Of a DNA stretch of 53,326 nucleotides, positions 8,175 through 17,394 are shown piece after piece. The notes beneath the pieces are model-generated. The model did no database searches. It had not been told where the DNA came from and worked only from the letters and a program-made list of their open reading frames with translations. Each line of letters starts with the position of its first letter. Position 1 is the first letter of the stretch. Source of the stretch: Nonomuraea basaltis (GTDB lineage: Bacteria > Actinomycetota > Actinomycetes > Streptosporangiales > Streptosporangiaceae); NCBI RefSeq assembly GCF_005893125.1, contig NZ_VCJS01000077.1, positions 1 to 53,326 of the forward strand, in the 5' to 3' direction. Made by a program: the position numbers and the translations under genes.

Positions 8175-8924
8175 ATGATCAAGCAATCGATCGCCGTCAC
8201 CCGCGTGGTGAACTCCTGCGTGCTGCTCGAACTGGACGGTCACCCGGTGCTCACCGACCCCTGGTTCACCGAGCGATGGTGGCTCCGCCGTGGCGAGCCG
8301 CTGGGCCTGCGGATCGCGGACCTGCCTCCACTGGCCGCCGTCGTCGTCACCAACCCGGCCACCAACCACTGGGACCTGCGCGCGCTGCGCATGCTGCCGG
8401 ACAAGGACATCCCCGTGTACGTCCCCATCCCGCACATGGCTCGCCAGGCCAGAGCGCTCGGTTTCCGGCGTGCCGAGCGGCTGCGCTGGGGACAGACCCG
8501 GCAGATCGCGCCGGGCGTGGAGATGCGGGTGGTGCCCGCGGGGCGCACGCTGATGTGGCCCAACAACGCCTACGTCTTCGGCGCGGCCGGCACCCGGGTC
8601 TTCTTCGGCGGGGAGATCGCCGAAGTGGGTCCGCTGGAGCGCTACCGGGCCGAGCACCAGGCGGTGGACCTCGCCCTGTTGCCGGTCAACGGGCTCCGCC
8701 CGGTGTTCGGCCCGCGCCTGGTGATGGATCCCGCCCGCGCGGTGGCCGGGGCCTCCGTGCTGGGTGCGGAGGTGCTGGTCCCGGTGCACGATGCCCACGG
8801 ACACGATCCGCTGTCGGTGCTGTTCCGGCCCAGCGGCACCGCTGCGGACGCGGTGGCGCTGGCCGGGCCGGATGTGCGGGTCGTGGACCTGCCGCCGGGC
8901 GAGCGCTGGACACCCGCCACCTGA
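8175..8924 (+). CDS. Metallo-beta-lactamase-fold protein with degenerate metal sites
   Basis: 249 residues with the overall layout of UlaG/NAPE-PLD-like hydrolases: an N-terminal TDPWF loop, a central strand leading to the metal site, and a C-terminal VPVHDAHGHDPL His loop. The canonical HxHxDH is replaced by NPATNHWD (about residues 58-65), so only the last His of the motif remains. The usual GDT aspartate position reads GGEIAE. Such changes should weaken or abolish two-metal catalysis. The protein could be a non-catalytic binding member or an enzyme with a single metal. It is divergent from the MerR regulator, its likely controller. Confidence 0.75.
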   Translation: MIKQSIAVTRVVNSCVLLELDGHPVLTDPWFTERWWLRRGEPLGLRIADLPPLAAVVVTNPATNHWDLRALRMLPDKDIPVYVPIPHMARQARALGFRRAERLRWGQTRQIAPGVEMRVVPAGRTLMWPNNAYVFGAAGTRVFFGGEIAEVGPLERYRAEHQAVDLALLPVNGLRPVFGPRLVMDPARAVAGASVLGAEVLVPVHDAHGHDPLSVLFRPSGTAADAVALAGPDVRVVDLPPGERWTPAT

Positions 8925-8937
8925 GATCGATCGCCTT

Positions 8938-10161
8938 TCACGCGCCGTGGCGGGGTCGGTGGGTGGTGCTGGGTTTGCTCCAGTACGTGAGGTAGCGCAG
9001 GAACCACTCCACCGGCCCGTACCGGTGGCTCCTGAGCCACCAACGGCTGTAGAAGACCTGCGCGACGAAGATGCCGAGCGCGATCACCACTTCCACCGGC
9101 GGGCTGACGCGGTCCACGAGCGCCAGCCCGTACCCCGTGAAGATCAACGCGCAGATCAGCGACTGCGCCAGATAGTTGGACAGCGCCATCCGCCCCGGCG
9201 CGGCCAGGGCGCGGCCGAGGCGCGGCAGGTACGGCAGCAGCCGCAGGAACGTGGCCCCGTACGCGGCCGCCAGCAGCGGGGCCGTCACCAGGTCCACCGC
9301 CTCGCCCCAGAACTTGTGCACGGTGCCGTTCCAGGCTGACAGGGTGTAGAAGAGCGCGCCCGCCAGCCCTACCGTGAAGCCGGTCCACTGCAGCCTGCGC
9401 AGCGTCGCCGTGTGGGCCGACAGGTTCCCGAGGGCGCCGAGCTTGCCGACGGCCAGGCCGATCAGGCACGCGGCCAGCACGGCGGGTCCCTGGAAGAAGA
9501 CGCGCAGGACGATGACCAGGGACAGCTTCCGTACGTGCTCGGAGATGATCTGCGAGACGCTCCCGCCCAGCGCCGCGTCGGACCTGGTGGCCTCCGCCGC
9601 CGTGTCCGCGACCTGCCCCGACATGTCCAGGCCGCCCATGGCCATCAGGGCCAGCAGCACGAAGCCGAGCGCCAGCAGCGCGGTCAGCGCGACGGCCAGC
9701 AGCACCGCCGCCCTCGGTGTGATCCTGTGCAGCACCAGCAACGCCAGCCCCACGGCCGCGTACGTCGTCAGGATGTCCCCGGGGAACAGCAGCACGGCGT
9801 GCGCCAGCCCGAGCAGGAACAGCCCGCTCAGCCGCCGCAGGAACATCGGCACGAAGGGCCGGCCCTGCCGTGCGGCCGAGTCGAGCTGGAGCGTGAAGCT
9901 GTAGCCGAACAGGAAGGAGAACAGCAGGTAGAACTTGTTCTCCATGAGCAGCGTCACGGTCCATCGCACGCCCCAGTCCAGCGACGAGCCGAAGGCGGGC
10001 TCCGCCATCCCGGCCATCCGGTATCCGGAGGCCAGGAAAGCGATGTTCACGACGAGGATGCCCAGCAGTGAGAAGCCTCTTAAGGCGTCAACAGAAGCGA
10101 TCCTCGCCGTGGCGGTTGGTAGTTCGATCGGGATGGCGGGAAGTGTCTTCTGCGTCCTCAT
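8938..10161 (-). CDS. DUF418 (YeiB-type) membrane protein
   Basis: 407 residues with about 9-10 membrane segments. The N-terminal RIASVDALRGFSLLGILVVNI and the C-terminal GPVEWFLRYLTYW are the signatures of DUF418/YeiB, distantly related to membrane acyltransferases. Function is unproven; roles in envelope acylation have been proposed for relatives. The gene begins 42 bases after the stop of the large membrane protein on the same strand, so it may be the last member of the glycan operon. The upstream ribosome binding site is weak. Confidence 0.85.
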   Translation of the reverse strand: MRTQKTLPAIPIELPTATARIASVDALRGFSLLGILVVNIAFLASGYRMAGMAEPAFGSSLDWGVRWTVTLLMENKFYLLFSFLFGYSFTLQLDSAARQGRPFVPMFLRRLSGLFLLGLAHAVLLFPGDILTTYAAVGLALLVLHRITPRAAVLLAVALTALLALGFVLLALMAMGGLDMSGQVADTAAEATRSDAALGGSVSQIISEHVRKLSLVIVLRVFFQGPAVLAACLIGLAVGKLGALGNLSAHTATLRRLQWTGFTVGLAGALFYTLSAWNGTVHKFWGEAVDLVTAPLLAAAYGATFLRLLPYLPRLGRALAAPGRMALSNYLAQSLICALIFTGYGLALVDRVSPPVEVVIALGIFVAQVFYSRWWLRSHRYGPVEWFLRYLTYWSKPSTTHRPRHGA

Positions 10162-10203
10162 CGAAGACCATCATTCCGCACATCCTGAGTGTTTCCTGTG
10201 AAT

Positions 10204-13200
10204 TCAGTTATTTTGTGCGATATAGATGAACCGCTCGACGATCACCGCGAAGGCCACCACGAACGCCGGCACCGCCACGAACAGCAGCCGCTTGCGCGCC
10301 CTCCGTGCCCGGTTCGGCCCGTTCAGCCGGATGATCTCGTAGCCGAACAGCGTGACCCAGGTCACGCCCAGCGCGCCGATGCCCACCGGCGTCCAGGGCG
10401 AGGTGGGGTCGCCGCGCCCCGTATACGGTCTCGGCTCGGGGATCTCCGTGCCGCGGACGAACTTCTTCCACGTGTAGAGCGCGGCGTCCTCGTTCGAGTA
10501 GACCCGCTTCAGGTCCGGCGAGGCGTCCAGCGTGGCCCGGAACCTCTCGCCCCAGTCCGCCGGGTAGCCCTCGTTGAGCTGCAGGTAGCTCACCTGGCCG
10601 CGGCTCACCATGAGGTACGAGTTCCGCGACGACTCCCTCAGCTTCTGGACCGCGGCGTCGATCTTCGTCGGGTCCTTGTACACGAGGGCCTGGACGTTGA
10701 AGCTGACCCGCTCAATGTCCCGCTCGCCCCACGGCATGGTGGGCGTGACCTCCGGGCCCACCTTCGGCACCAGGTAGAGCACCTGGGCGCTCGGCTGGTC
10801 GTGCTCGTAGACGTAGTGCATGGCGGCCACCTCGCCGGTGGTGACCCGCTCGAACTTCTCGTTGCCGTACCTGGCCACCAGGAACGCCATCGCGAACAGC
10901 ACCGCGAAGCAGGCGGCGAGCACGACCGAGATCTTCCTGGTGACCTGCGGGTTGAAGCGCACGTTCCGCTTGCGCAGCGGCACGGTCTCCTCGCGCACGT
11001 CGGCGCTGTCGGCCGGCATGTTCGGGAAGAACGCGTACGCGGCCAGCAGGCAGGCGCCGGGCAGCGCGAACATGTAGATCCGCAGCCCGATCTCGCCGCC
11101 GTAGCTCTGCAGGCCGAGCGCCAGCACCGGCACGCAGAGCAGGATCAGCGCCGACCGGTCGAACACCCCGCGCCGCAGCCGCCTGAACAGGCCGACCGCC
11201 GCCAGGGCGAGGATCACGACCAGGATGCCGAGGCGCGCCTGGAGCACCATCGCGTGCGCGGGGTCGCTGCCCTCGATCCGGTCGCCGGTGTTGCGCTGCA
11301 GGTTCTGGAAGACGTTGCCCAGGCCGCCGAAGATCGTGTCGATCTGGCTCGACCAGAACCCGACCGTCATGTAGCTGATCCAGGCCAGCACCACCAGCCC
11401 GAGGGCGAACGGCAGCGCCCACGTCAGAGACGTGCGCTTGAAGATCAGGAACGCGGTCACGACGCCGAGCATCATGAACGGCGTGATCTGGTGCGAGGCC
11501 ACCGACGCGATGAACAGCGCCAGCAGCATCATCAGCATGAGCAGCTTGTCGGCGCGGTACGTGCCGGTGTTGGCCAACTCGCCCGGCGTCATCGCGTCCA
11601 GCTTGCCGAGCAGCTTGCGCAGGCCCTTGGGGGCGATCGGCTTGGTACGCGGCTCCACCCGCCCGAACCAGCGCAACAGGATCGCCACGAACGCCAGATA
11701 CAGGGCGAACGTGAAGCCCTGCGGCGAGAAGTAGTCCTGCCCGATCCACTGCACCAGCACGAACAGCAGCGCCGCGAACCACCGCGCCCGCGTGGTCGCC
11801 ACGACCTGGCGCAGGATCAGCACGAACGGGAGCAGGTAGAGCAGGTTCGACAGGAGCGGCGTCCACATGAGGATCGTCGACAGGTCGGTGATGCCGGCGG
11901 ACTTCGTCACGAAGGCGAACAACGCGAAGAAGCCCGGCCACCCCATGCGGGCGTCGATGCTGATCGCCGCCTCGCCGGTCCTGCTGATGAAATCGACGAA
12001 ACCGGCGTGGATGTACGCGGTGGGGAAGCGCGGCTCGGTCGCCACCAGGGCACCGGCGCCGTGCAGGGCGAACGTGATGGCGGCGATCTGGAACAGGAGC
12101 AGGAACTTGCGGTCCGTGCTCTGGGCGACCGTGACGAAGAACGACACGAGCATGATCAGGATGGCGACGAAGGCCGTGGCCGGGAGCGCCGAGATCAGGC
12201 CCAGGCCGTCGATGTCGTTGGGATCCACGCCACGCAGCGGCCCTGGAGCGACCTTGATGGCGAGGATGTACATCAGCAGGCCCTCGAGGACCAGCAGGAC
12301 GGGCAGCCACGTGGGCGCACTGGCGATCAGCGCGCCGACGCGGCCGCGGGCGGGGCGCGGCTTGGGCGCCGCCTGCTGCGGGACGGCCTGGTGGGCAAGC
12401 GCCTGCTGCGGGACGGCCTGCTGGGCAAGCGCCTGCTGCGGTGGCGCCCCGGCCGGAGCCCCGCCACCGCTGTGCGGCGGCGCCCCAACGGGAGCTGCCG
12501 ACCCACTGGCGGCAGGCGCGCCGGAGGGCGGCCCACCGGCTGGTGGCGCTCCGCCCGACGGCTTCTTGGTGCTGGACGTCCCCTTGGTGGCCGGCATCGC
12601 CTTGGTGGGCGGCTGGGCAGCACCGGCGGGCTGAGGGCCGCTGGGTGGCTGGAAGCGCAGGCCCGGCTTGGTCGGGGAGGTGTCCGGCACTGCCGACGAC
12701 TGAGCCTCACCCGCCTTCGCCGGTGCGGTGCCGCCGTCCTTCGGCGGAGCGTCCGCATCCGCGGGCTGCGTCGGCGCCGCAGATTCTGGCGTGGAGGCGC
12801 CGGAAGCGTCCCCCTTTGCCGGCGTGGCCGTCTTCGAGGTGCCCGTCTTCTTGGGCTCAGGAGCCCCGGGCGTCCCGGTCTTCTTGGGCTCGGGCGTGCC
12901 GGTCTTCCGCGGCGTCCTAGGCGTCGTGGGGCCGCTCTCAGCCCCTTCGGCGCCCTCCGCCCCTTCGGCCCCGCCCTTGGCGCCGGACGTGCCAGGCGTG
13001 CCAGGCGTGCCGGACGTCTCGTCGTCAGGCCGCTGGACGGGCATGGACACGGTCCCCGCGACCGCCGGATCGGCGTCCTCCACGTTCGGCGGGTGGCCGA
13101 TGTGAACGGGCCCAGGGATGCGGAAGGACGTGGTCGCCTCCGCCTTCGCCTCTTTGGCCCCCGTCGAAGAGCTCTCAGCCGCGCCCTCGGCCCCCTCCGT

Positions 13201-13359
13201 CGTGGAGGGCTCCTTGTCGAACGTCAGCTTCGGGATGACCCCGGTAGCCTCCGGATCGAAAGGCACGTCTGACTCCTCCTTGTCCCCGCGCACGTCAGAG
13301 GATCCGGTGATCCCCGTGGTCATGCCATCGCCGTCCCGTTGCCTCACGTTGACCATCAT
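10204..13359 (-). CDS. Very large polytopic membrane protein with long disordered N-terminus (candidate glycan polymerase or transferase)
   Basis: 1051 residues. Residues 1 to about 330 are low-complexity, rich in Pro, Thr, Gly, Lys and Ala, with short repeats such as EPKKTGTP and QQALAxQAVP. About 12-14 hydrophobic segments follow, then a soluble domain (about 840-1000) ending LYTWKKFV, a final membrane helix pair and a basic tail. Segment order recalls GT-C glycosyltransferases or exopolysaccharide polymerases, but I see no decisive motif. The start at 13359 overlaps the flippase stop (ATGA), so translation is coupled; an in-frame ATG at 13323 is an alternative. Its place in a flippase/GT2/deacetylase operon supports a role in a surface glycan. 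Confidence 0.75.
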   Translation of the reverse strand: MMVNVRQRDGDGMTTGITGSSDVRGDKEESDVPFDPEATGVIPKLTFDKEPSTTEGAEGAAESSSTGAKEAKAEATTSFRIPGPVHIGHPPNVEDADPAVAGTVSMPVQRPDDETSGTPGTPGTSGAKGGAEGAEGAEGAESGPTTPRTPRKTGTPEPKKTGTPGAPEPKKTGTSKTATPAKGDASGASTPESAAPTQPADADAPPKDGGTAPAKAGEAQSSAVPDTSPTKPGLRFQPPSGPQPAGAAQPPTKAMPATKGTSSTKKPSGGAPPAGGPPSGAPAASGSAAPVGAPPHSGGGAPAGAPPQQALAQQAVPQQALAHQAVPQQAAPKPRPARGRVGALIASAPTWLPVLLVLEGLLMYILAIKVAPGPLRGVDPNDIDGLGLISALPATAFVAILIMLVSFFVTVAQSTDRKFLLLFQIAAITFALHGAGALVATEPRFPTAYIHAGFVDFISRTGEAAISIDARMGWPGFFALFAFVTKSAGITDLSTILMWTPLLSNLLYLLPFVLILRQVVATTRARWFAALLFVLVQWIGQDYFSPQGFTFALYLAFVAILLRWFGRVEPRTKPIAPKGLRKLLGKLDAMTPGELANTGTYRADKLLMLMMLLALFIASVASHQITPFMMLGVVTAFLIFKRTSLTWALPFALGLVVLAWISYMTVGFWSSQIDTIFGGLGNVFQNLQRNTGDRIEGSDPAHAMVLQARLGILVVILALAAVGLFRRLRRGVFDRSALILLCVPVLALGLQSYGGEIGLRIYMFALPGACLLAAYAFFPNMPADSADVREETVPLRKRNVRFNPQVTRKISVVLAACFAVLFAMAFLVARYGNEKFERVTTGEVAAMHYVYEHDQPSAQVLYLVPKVGPEVTPTMPWGERDIERVSFNVQALVYKDPTKIDAAVQKLRESSRNSYLMVSRGQVSYLQLNEGYPADWGERFRATLDASPDLKRVYSNEDAALYTWKKFVRGTEIPEPRPYTGRGDPTSPWTPVGIGALGVTWVTLFGYEIIRLNGPNRARRARKRLLFVAVPAFVVAFAVIVERFIYIAQNN
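12371..12440. repeat. 30-bp tandem repeat, about 2.3 copies, inside a coding region
   Basis: Two 30-base units (12371-12400 and 12401-12430) differ at one base, followed by 10 bases of a third. They are in frame and encode the 10-residue repeat QQALAxQAVP in the disordered N-terminal part of the large membrane protein. Near-identity suggests recent expansion or slippage. Confidence 0.85.
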
Positions 13360-14672
13360 GCGGCCCCGGACGACCCCTGGGTGACAGTCGCCTTGCCGGT
13401 TTCGCCGACTTTGAGAATTTTACGTAGATTTCCGAAGATCAAAAGTGCCATGAGAAGCTCGCTGAAGAGCAACCCGTACCCCACCGCGTTCACACCGGCG
13501 AACGGGAACAGCGCAAGGACGGACACCAGCACCAGCACGGCCAGCCCGATCTGGACGATCGCCAGCATCCGCGCCTGGCTCTGGGCCCGCAGCGCGCTCA
13601 GGTACACCTCGATCAGCACCCGCGGCAGCACGGCAAGTGCCATCAGCCGCAGCAGCATCGTGCCCTCCTCGGCGAACGCGGAGCCGAAGATGGTGAGGAT
13701 CAGCGGCGCCCCGAGGATCGCCACGGCGATCAGCGGAGTGACGATCATGAAGGCGCGCCGCAGCGCCCGCCGGCAGTTCAGGGCCAGTTTGGCCCGGTCG
13801 AAGGAGCCCTCGACGGTCAGCGACACCGCCATGTTCATGGCCAGCAGTTCGATCATGCTGGCCAGCGTGTGCGCCATCGAGAAGCGCCCGAACGTGGCCT
13901 CGCCCACCTGCGTGGCGATCACCACGGGCACCAGGTAGACGATGGCCAGGATGGACAGCGTCCCCGGGAAGTCCCCGGCCAGGAACCTTCCAATTTCGCG
14001 CAGCCGAGGAGGCTCCTGGACGGGATCGGCCTGCCTGACGTGCCGCGGCACGACCACGCCGAAGATCAGCCAGTTGACCGGGATCAGCGCGAGCGCGGTC
14101 GGGATCACCCAGGAGACGAAGATCCCGCCCTCGGGCAGCGCGCCCGCCAGCGCGACCAGCAGCCCCATCTTGACCAGGCCGAAGACGAGGTTGTTCATGG
14201 GCACGAACGTGGCCCGGCGCAGCCCGGTCAGCACCACGTCCTGCAGCGTGAACACGGCCCACACCATCACGGCCGCCAGGAAGAACAGCCCGGGTCCGAA
14301 CCCGGCCAGCACCGAGTACGTCTTGCCCCACATCGGCAGCGTCAGCAGGAAGCCGACGGCCGCGACCCCGCCCGTGGCGGCGGCCAGGCCGTACCCGCGC
14401 AGGATCAGCTCGGGGGTGCGGCGGCCCGCCACCGGCAGGTAGCGCGCGAGCGCCCCCACGAACCCCAGCGCGGTCAGCGACGCGAACAGCCGCATCGCCG
14501 TGATCACCGCCTGCCCGCGGCCGAACTCCTCGGGCGAGTAGTAATGGGCGGCCAGCAACCAGTAGCCCATGCCGAGGACACCCGTGATGACGGTGTTCGC
14601 CATCAGCGAGTAGCCCTGGCGGAACAGCGGGTTGCGGAGGTCGACGAGGATCTTCCCCCAGACCCTAGACAT
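13356..14672 (-). CDS. Polysaccharide flippase (Wzx/MATE-like)
   Basis: 438 residues with about 12 membrane helices. The N-terminal QGYSLMANTVITGVLGMGYWLLAAHYYSPEEFGRG and the repeated pattern of paired helices fit the oligosaccharidyl-lipid flippase group, which moves lipid-linked sugar units across the cytoplasmic membrane. The start overlaps the end of the deacetylase gene by 8 bases and the stop overlaps the next start by 4, so it is tightly embedded in the operon. The cargo is unknown. Confidence 0.85.
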   Translation of the reverse strand: MSRVWGKILVDLRNPLFRQGYSLMANTVITGVLGMGYWLLAAHYYSPEEFGRGQAVITAMRLFASLTALGFVGALARYLPVAGRRTPELILRGYGLAAATGGVAAVGFLLTLPMWGKTYSVLAGFGPGLFFLAAVMVWAVFTLQDVVLTGLRRATFVPMNNLVFGLVKMGLLVALAGALPEGGIFVSWVIPTALALIPVNWLIFGVVVPRHVRQADPVQEPPRLREIGRFLAGDFPGTLSILAIVYLVPVVIATQVGEATFGRFSMAHTLASMIELLAMNMAVSLTVEGSFDRAKLALNCRRALRRAFMIVTPLIAVAILGAPLILTIFGSAFAEEGTMLLRLMALAVLPRVLIEVYLSALRAQSQARMLAIVQIGLAVLVLVSVLALFPFAGVNAVGYGLLFSELLMALLIFGNLRKILKVGETGKATVTQGSSGAA

Positions 14673-15468
14673 TGCGGCGCACCCGCTGCAGCCCGTACCT
14701 CGTGCGCCGCACGACCGCGTATCCCTTGGTGAGGATGCGCTCGCGCAGGTAGATGAGAGGTACGGCGGTGCCTTCGACGGCGCGCTTGAACATGTTGATG
14801 GTCGTGCCCTTGCCGACCGTCAACCGGGGGATGGCGAGCATGTCGTGCCGGTCGGCGGCGATCGTGTTGCTCACGGCACAAGCGGCGAAATATCCGGCCT
14901 TGCGCACTTCACGGCGTACGCGGGCGCTGGAGTACCCGTAGGGGTAGGCCATGGTGGCGACCGGCGCGCCGATCTTCTCCTCCAGCAGGCCCTTGTTCCT
15001 GCGCAGCTCCTGCCGCAGGTCCTCGGTGCGGAGCTGGTCCAGCTGGGGGTGGCTGTGACTGTGGCCGCCGATCTCGATGCCGGTCTGCGCGGCCTCGCGG
15101 GCCTGGCCCCAGGACAGCATGTCGTCCAGCGATCGCCCCGCGGAGTCCCCGCCCGCGTCGGACACCCAGCCGCTGGTCAGGAAGACCGTGGCCGGGAAGC
15201 TGTAGCGCTCGAGTAACGGCAGAGCATGGCTGTGGAAGTCGGCGTAGCCGTCGTCGAACGTCACGACGATCGGCTTCTCCGGCACCGTACGGCCGTCGAT
15301 CTTGTTCAGCGCGGCCACCAGGTCACCGAGCGCGAGCGGCGTGAAGCCGCTCTCCTTCAGGTAGGCGAGCTGCTCGGCCAGGTCGGAAGGACGCACCGAG
15401 TGCGGGCGCGTCTCGTCGTTCGGCGTGTCGGTGACCGAGTGGTACATCAGGATCGGGACCCGGATCAT
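14665..15468 (-). CDS. Polysaccharide deacetylase (NodB/CE4 domain)
   Basis: 267 residues. CE4 motifs are plain: TFDDGYAD (motif 1 with catalytic and metal Asp), GGHSHSHPQL (metal His pair) and AYPYGYSS (motif 3). These enzymes remove N- or O-acetyl groups from sugars. There is no signal peptide, so it may act on lipid-linked precursors at the cytoplasmic face. The ATG at 15468 overlaps the stop of the upstream glycosyltransferase (ATGA); longer readings into that gene are not supported. The C-terminal 50 residues are very basic and may bind membrane or polymer. Confidence 0.9.
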   Translation of the reverse strand: MIRVPILMYHSVTDTPNDETRPHSVRPSDLAEQLAYLKESGFTPLALGDLVAALNKIDGRTVPEKPIVVTFDDGYADFHSHALPLLERYSFPATVFLTSGWVSDAGGDSAGRSLDDMLSWGQAREAAQTGIEIGGHSHSHPQLDQLRTEDLRQELRRNKGLLEEKIGAPVATMAYPYGYSSARVRREVRKAGYFAACAVSNTIAADRHDMLAIPRLTVGKGTTINMFKRAVEGTAVPLIYLRERILTKGYAVVRRTRYGLQRVRRNV

Positions 15469-16406
15469 GATCGCGCCGCCTTCAGCCGTACGGAACCCAC
15501 CACGTAACCCCAGGTCGTCCAGGCCAGCCCGATCACGATCGCGGCCGCCCTGCCGAGCCCGCCCAGGTCGCCGCGCAGCGCCTCGCCGAGGCCGCGCAGC
15601 GCGCCGAGCGGCAGCGTCTTGAGCGCGTGCGCCCGCTCGCTGGCCAGCCCGTCCTGAGTCCCTACCTCCTGCGTCACCAGGGCCTTCGACAGCCCCTCCG
15701 CGTAGCACCTGGACCTGAAGTACGCGAACCGCTCGCGCTGGGCGGACACCTTGTGCCCGATCAGCGCGCGCGGCTCGAACAGCATGACCGAGCCGGGCTT
15801 GCGCTGGCTCAGCCGGATGCAGAACTCCGTCTCCTCGCACCCGAGCGGGCGCGACTTACGTCCCTGCACGCTCCGCCCGATGCCGCTGTGGAACCCGCCC
15901 ACCTCGGACACGACGTCGCGCAGGAAGGCGGCGTTGCCGCCCATCACGTTGCGGATCGGCGCGCGTACCGCGGGCATGCCGCGGTACGTGCACCCGACCG
16001 TCCAGTCGAACTCGTACGGGAACCAGCGCGGCCGCCGTCCCGAGGCCCACAAGGGGTCGGTACGGCCGCCCACGCCCACCACGCCGGTTTCCTGGAAGCC
16101 CTCCTCCAAAGCCTCCAGCCATCCGGCATCGGCGACCGCGTCGTCGTCGAGGAAGGCGACGATCTCACCGCTGGCCGTGGCCACACCGGTGTTCTTGCCG
16201 CCGGACAGCCCCTGCTCGTGGTTGTTCTCCACCACGATGGCCTGCGGGTACTCGCGCTTGAGCTTGAGGTGCAGGTCGGGGTTGTAGTCGACCACCAGGA
16301 TCAGCTCGTGTGCCGGGCGTGTCTGGTTCTCGACCGACTCGACTGCCTGCCTGATGTCCTCCCACCGTTCCTCGGTGTAGACGCAGATGACAACAGACGT
16401 GTTCAC
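15465..16406 (-). CDS. GT2-family glycosyltransferase
   Basis: 313 residues. A GT-A fold begins at residue 3 (SVVICVYTEERWEDI) with the metal-binding FLDDDAV and the downstream GCEETEFCIRL segment with acidic residues expected of the catalytic base. One or two hydrophobic helices near the C-terminus (AAAIVIGLAWTTWGYVVG) may anchor it. It would add a sugar to a lipid carrier-linked acceptor. It lies between a DPM-like GT2 (12-base gap) and the deacetylase (4-base overlap). Donor and acceptor cannot be read from sequence. Confidence 0.88.
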   Translation of the reverse strand: MNTSVVICVYTEERWEDIRQAVESVENQTRPAHELILVVDYNPDLHLKLKREYPQAIVVENNHEQGLSGGKNTGVATASGEIVAFLDDDAVADAGWLEALEEGFQETGVVGVGGRTDPLWASGRRPRWFPYEFDWTVGCTYRGMPAVRAPIRNVMGGNAAFLRDVVSEVGGFHSGIGRSVQGRKSRPLGCEETEFCIRLSQRKPGSVMLFEPRALIGHKVSAQRERFAYFRSRCYAEGLSKALVTQEVGTQDGLASERAHALKTLPLGALRGLGEALRGDLGGLGRAAAIVIGLAWTTWGYVVGSVRLKAARS

Positions 16407-16418
16407 AACGATCCTTTT

Positions 16419-17252
16419 TTAAGCGACGCCTCGGTCAGCGGCAGGAGTGGCGGTGGGCTCAGGCTGGGACTGAGTGGGCTGGCGACGCCACTCCTTCAGG
16501 ATGGTCCTGAGCACGCGGAAGCCATCTCGCACGGCGCGCAGGTTGCTCTCGCCGTGGATGCGGTTGCGCTCATGGCTCGGCACCTCGTGCACCTTCAGCC
16601 CGGCCTTGGCGGCGCGCACGTTCATCAGGGTCTCCACCTCGAAGCCGTCGCAGTCGAGGTTGAGCACGTCCAGGTGGCGGGCCCAGAAAGCGTTATAGCC
16701 GTAGCACAGGTCGGTGTACTTGGTGCTGTACATGACGTTGACGATGCCGGTGAGGACCTTGTTGCCGAGACGCCGGTTCAGCGTCAGGTCGTCGCTGCCG
16801 CCCCCGGAGGCGTAGCGCGAGCCCTTGACGAAGTCGGCGCCCGTCACCAGCGCGCCCACAAAGTTGATGATCTCGCGGCCGTCGGTCGAGCCGTCGGCGT
16901 CGATCATCACGATGATGTCGCTGGTGCACGCGGCGAAACCGGCGGCCAGGGCGTCGCCCTTGCCCTTGCCCGTCTGCATGACCACCTTGACGTTGGGACG
17001 CAGCCGCTTGGCCACGGCCACCGTGTCATCGACGGAGTTGCCGTCGACGAGCACGATCTCGTCTATCCACTGCGGGATCGTGGCGAAGACGTGAGGCAGG
17101 TTCTCGGCTTCGTTCATCGCCGGCACGACCACGCTCACCGTCGGGGAAATGGCCAGGTGAGGTGTGACGGGCGTGAAGCTCGTGGGTGGCGGCATCGAAC
17201 GGAGGGGTGAGGAGTGGACCTTGCCGTTGTGCTTGGTGATCTCGGGACTCAT
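16419..17252 (-). CDS. GT2-family glycosyltransferase, dolichyl-phosphate mannose synthase type
   Basis: 277 residues from the ATG at 17252, which is preceded by GGAAGG. A short Pro-rich leader is followed by SVVVPAMNEAENLP, the metal-site MIDADGSTDG, and KGSRYASGGGSDD, all typical of DPM/GtrB-like enzymes that charge a polyprenyl phosphate with one sugar. No C-terminal membrane helices are present, unlike GtrB. In the operon it may start the lipid-linked precursor. An upstream in-frame ATG at 17345 would add a Pro/His-rich leader and is less likely. Confidence 0.88.
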   Translation of the reverse strand: MSPEITKHNGKVHSSPLRSMPPPTSFTPVTPHLAISPTVSVVVPAMNEAENLPHVFATIPQWIDEIVLVDGNSVDDTVAVAKRLRPNVKVVMQTGKGKGDALAAGFAACTSDIIVMIDADGSTDGREIINFVGALVTGADFVKGSRYASGGGSDDLTLNRRLGNKVLTGIVNVMYSTKYTDLCYGYNAFWARHLDVLNLDCDGFEVETLMNVRAAKAGLKVHEVPSHERNRIHGESNLRAVRDGFRVLRTILKEWRRQPTQSQPEPTATPAADRGVA

Positions 17253-17394
17253 GGCGAGGGAAATCCTTCCGGGGCCCTCCTCATGCGGACCGGGCGGAGC
17301 CGCCCCCGGGTGCTGCGGGAATGGCGAAGCCGGTGAACGGTGCATTCGAAGGGTCCTGTGGAGTGAGGGTGTTGCCGGGGGCTTAGGGGAGCGC

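Noticed and set aside
10189..13272. A very long plus-strand reading frame of over 1000 codons opposite the large membrane protein gene
   Set aside because: It is the antisense shadow of the minus-strand gene, with His/Arg/Gln/Asp-rich composition typical of reverse-frame GC-rich DNA and no domains.
16419..17345. A longer form of the DPM-like transferase starting at 17345
   Set aside because: The extra 31 residues are Pro/His-rich without conservation pattern, and ATG 17252 has a better upstream site.
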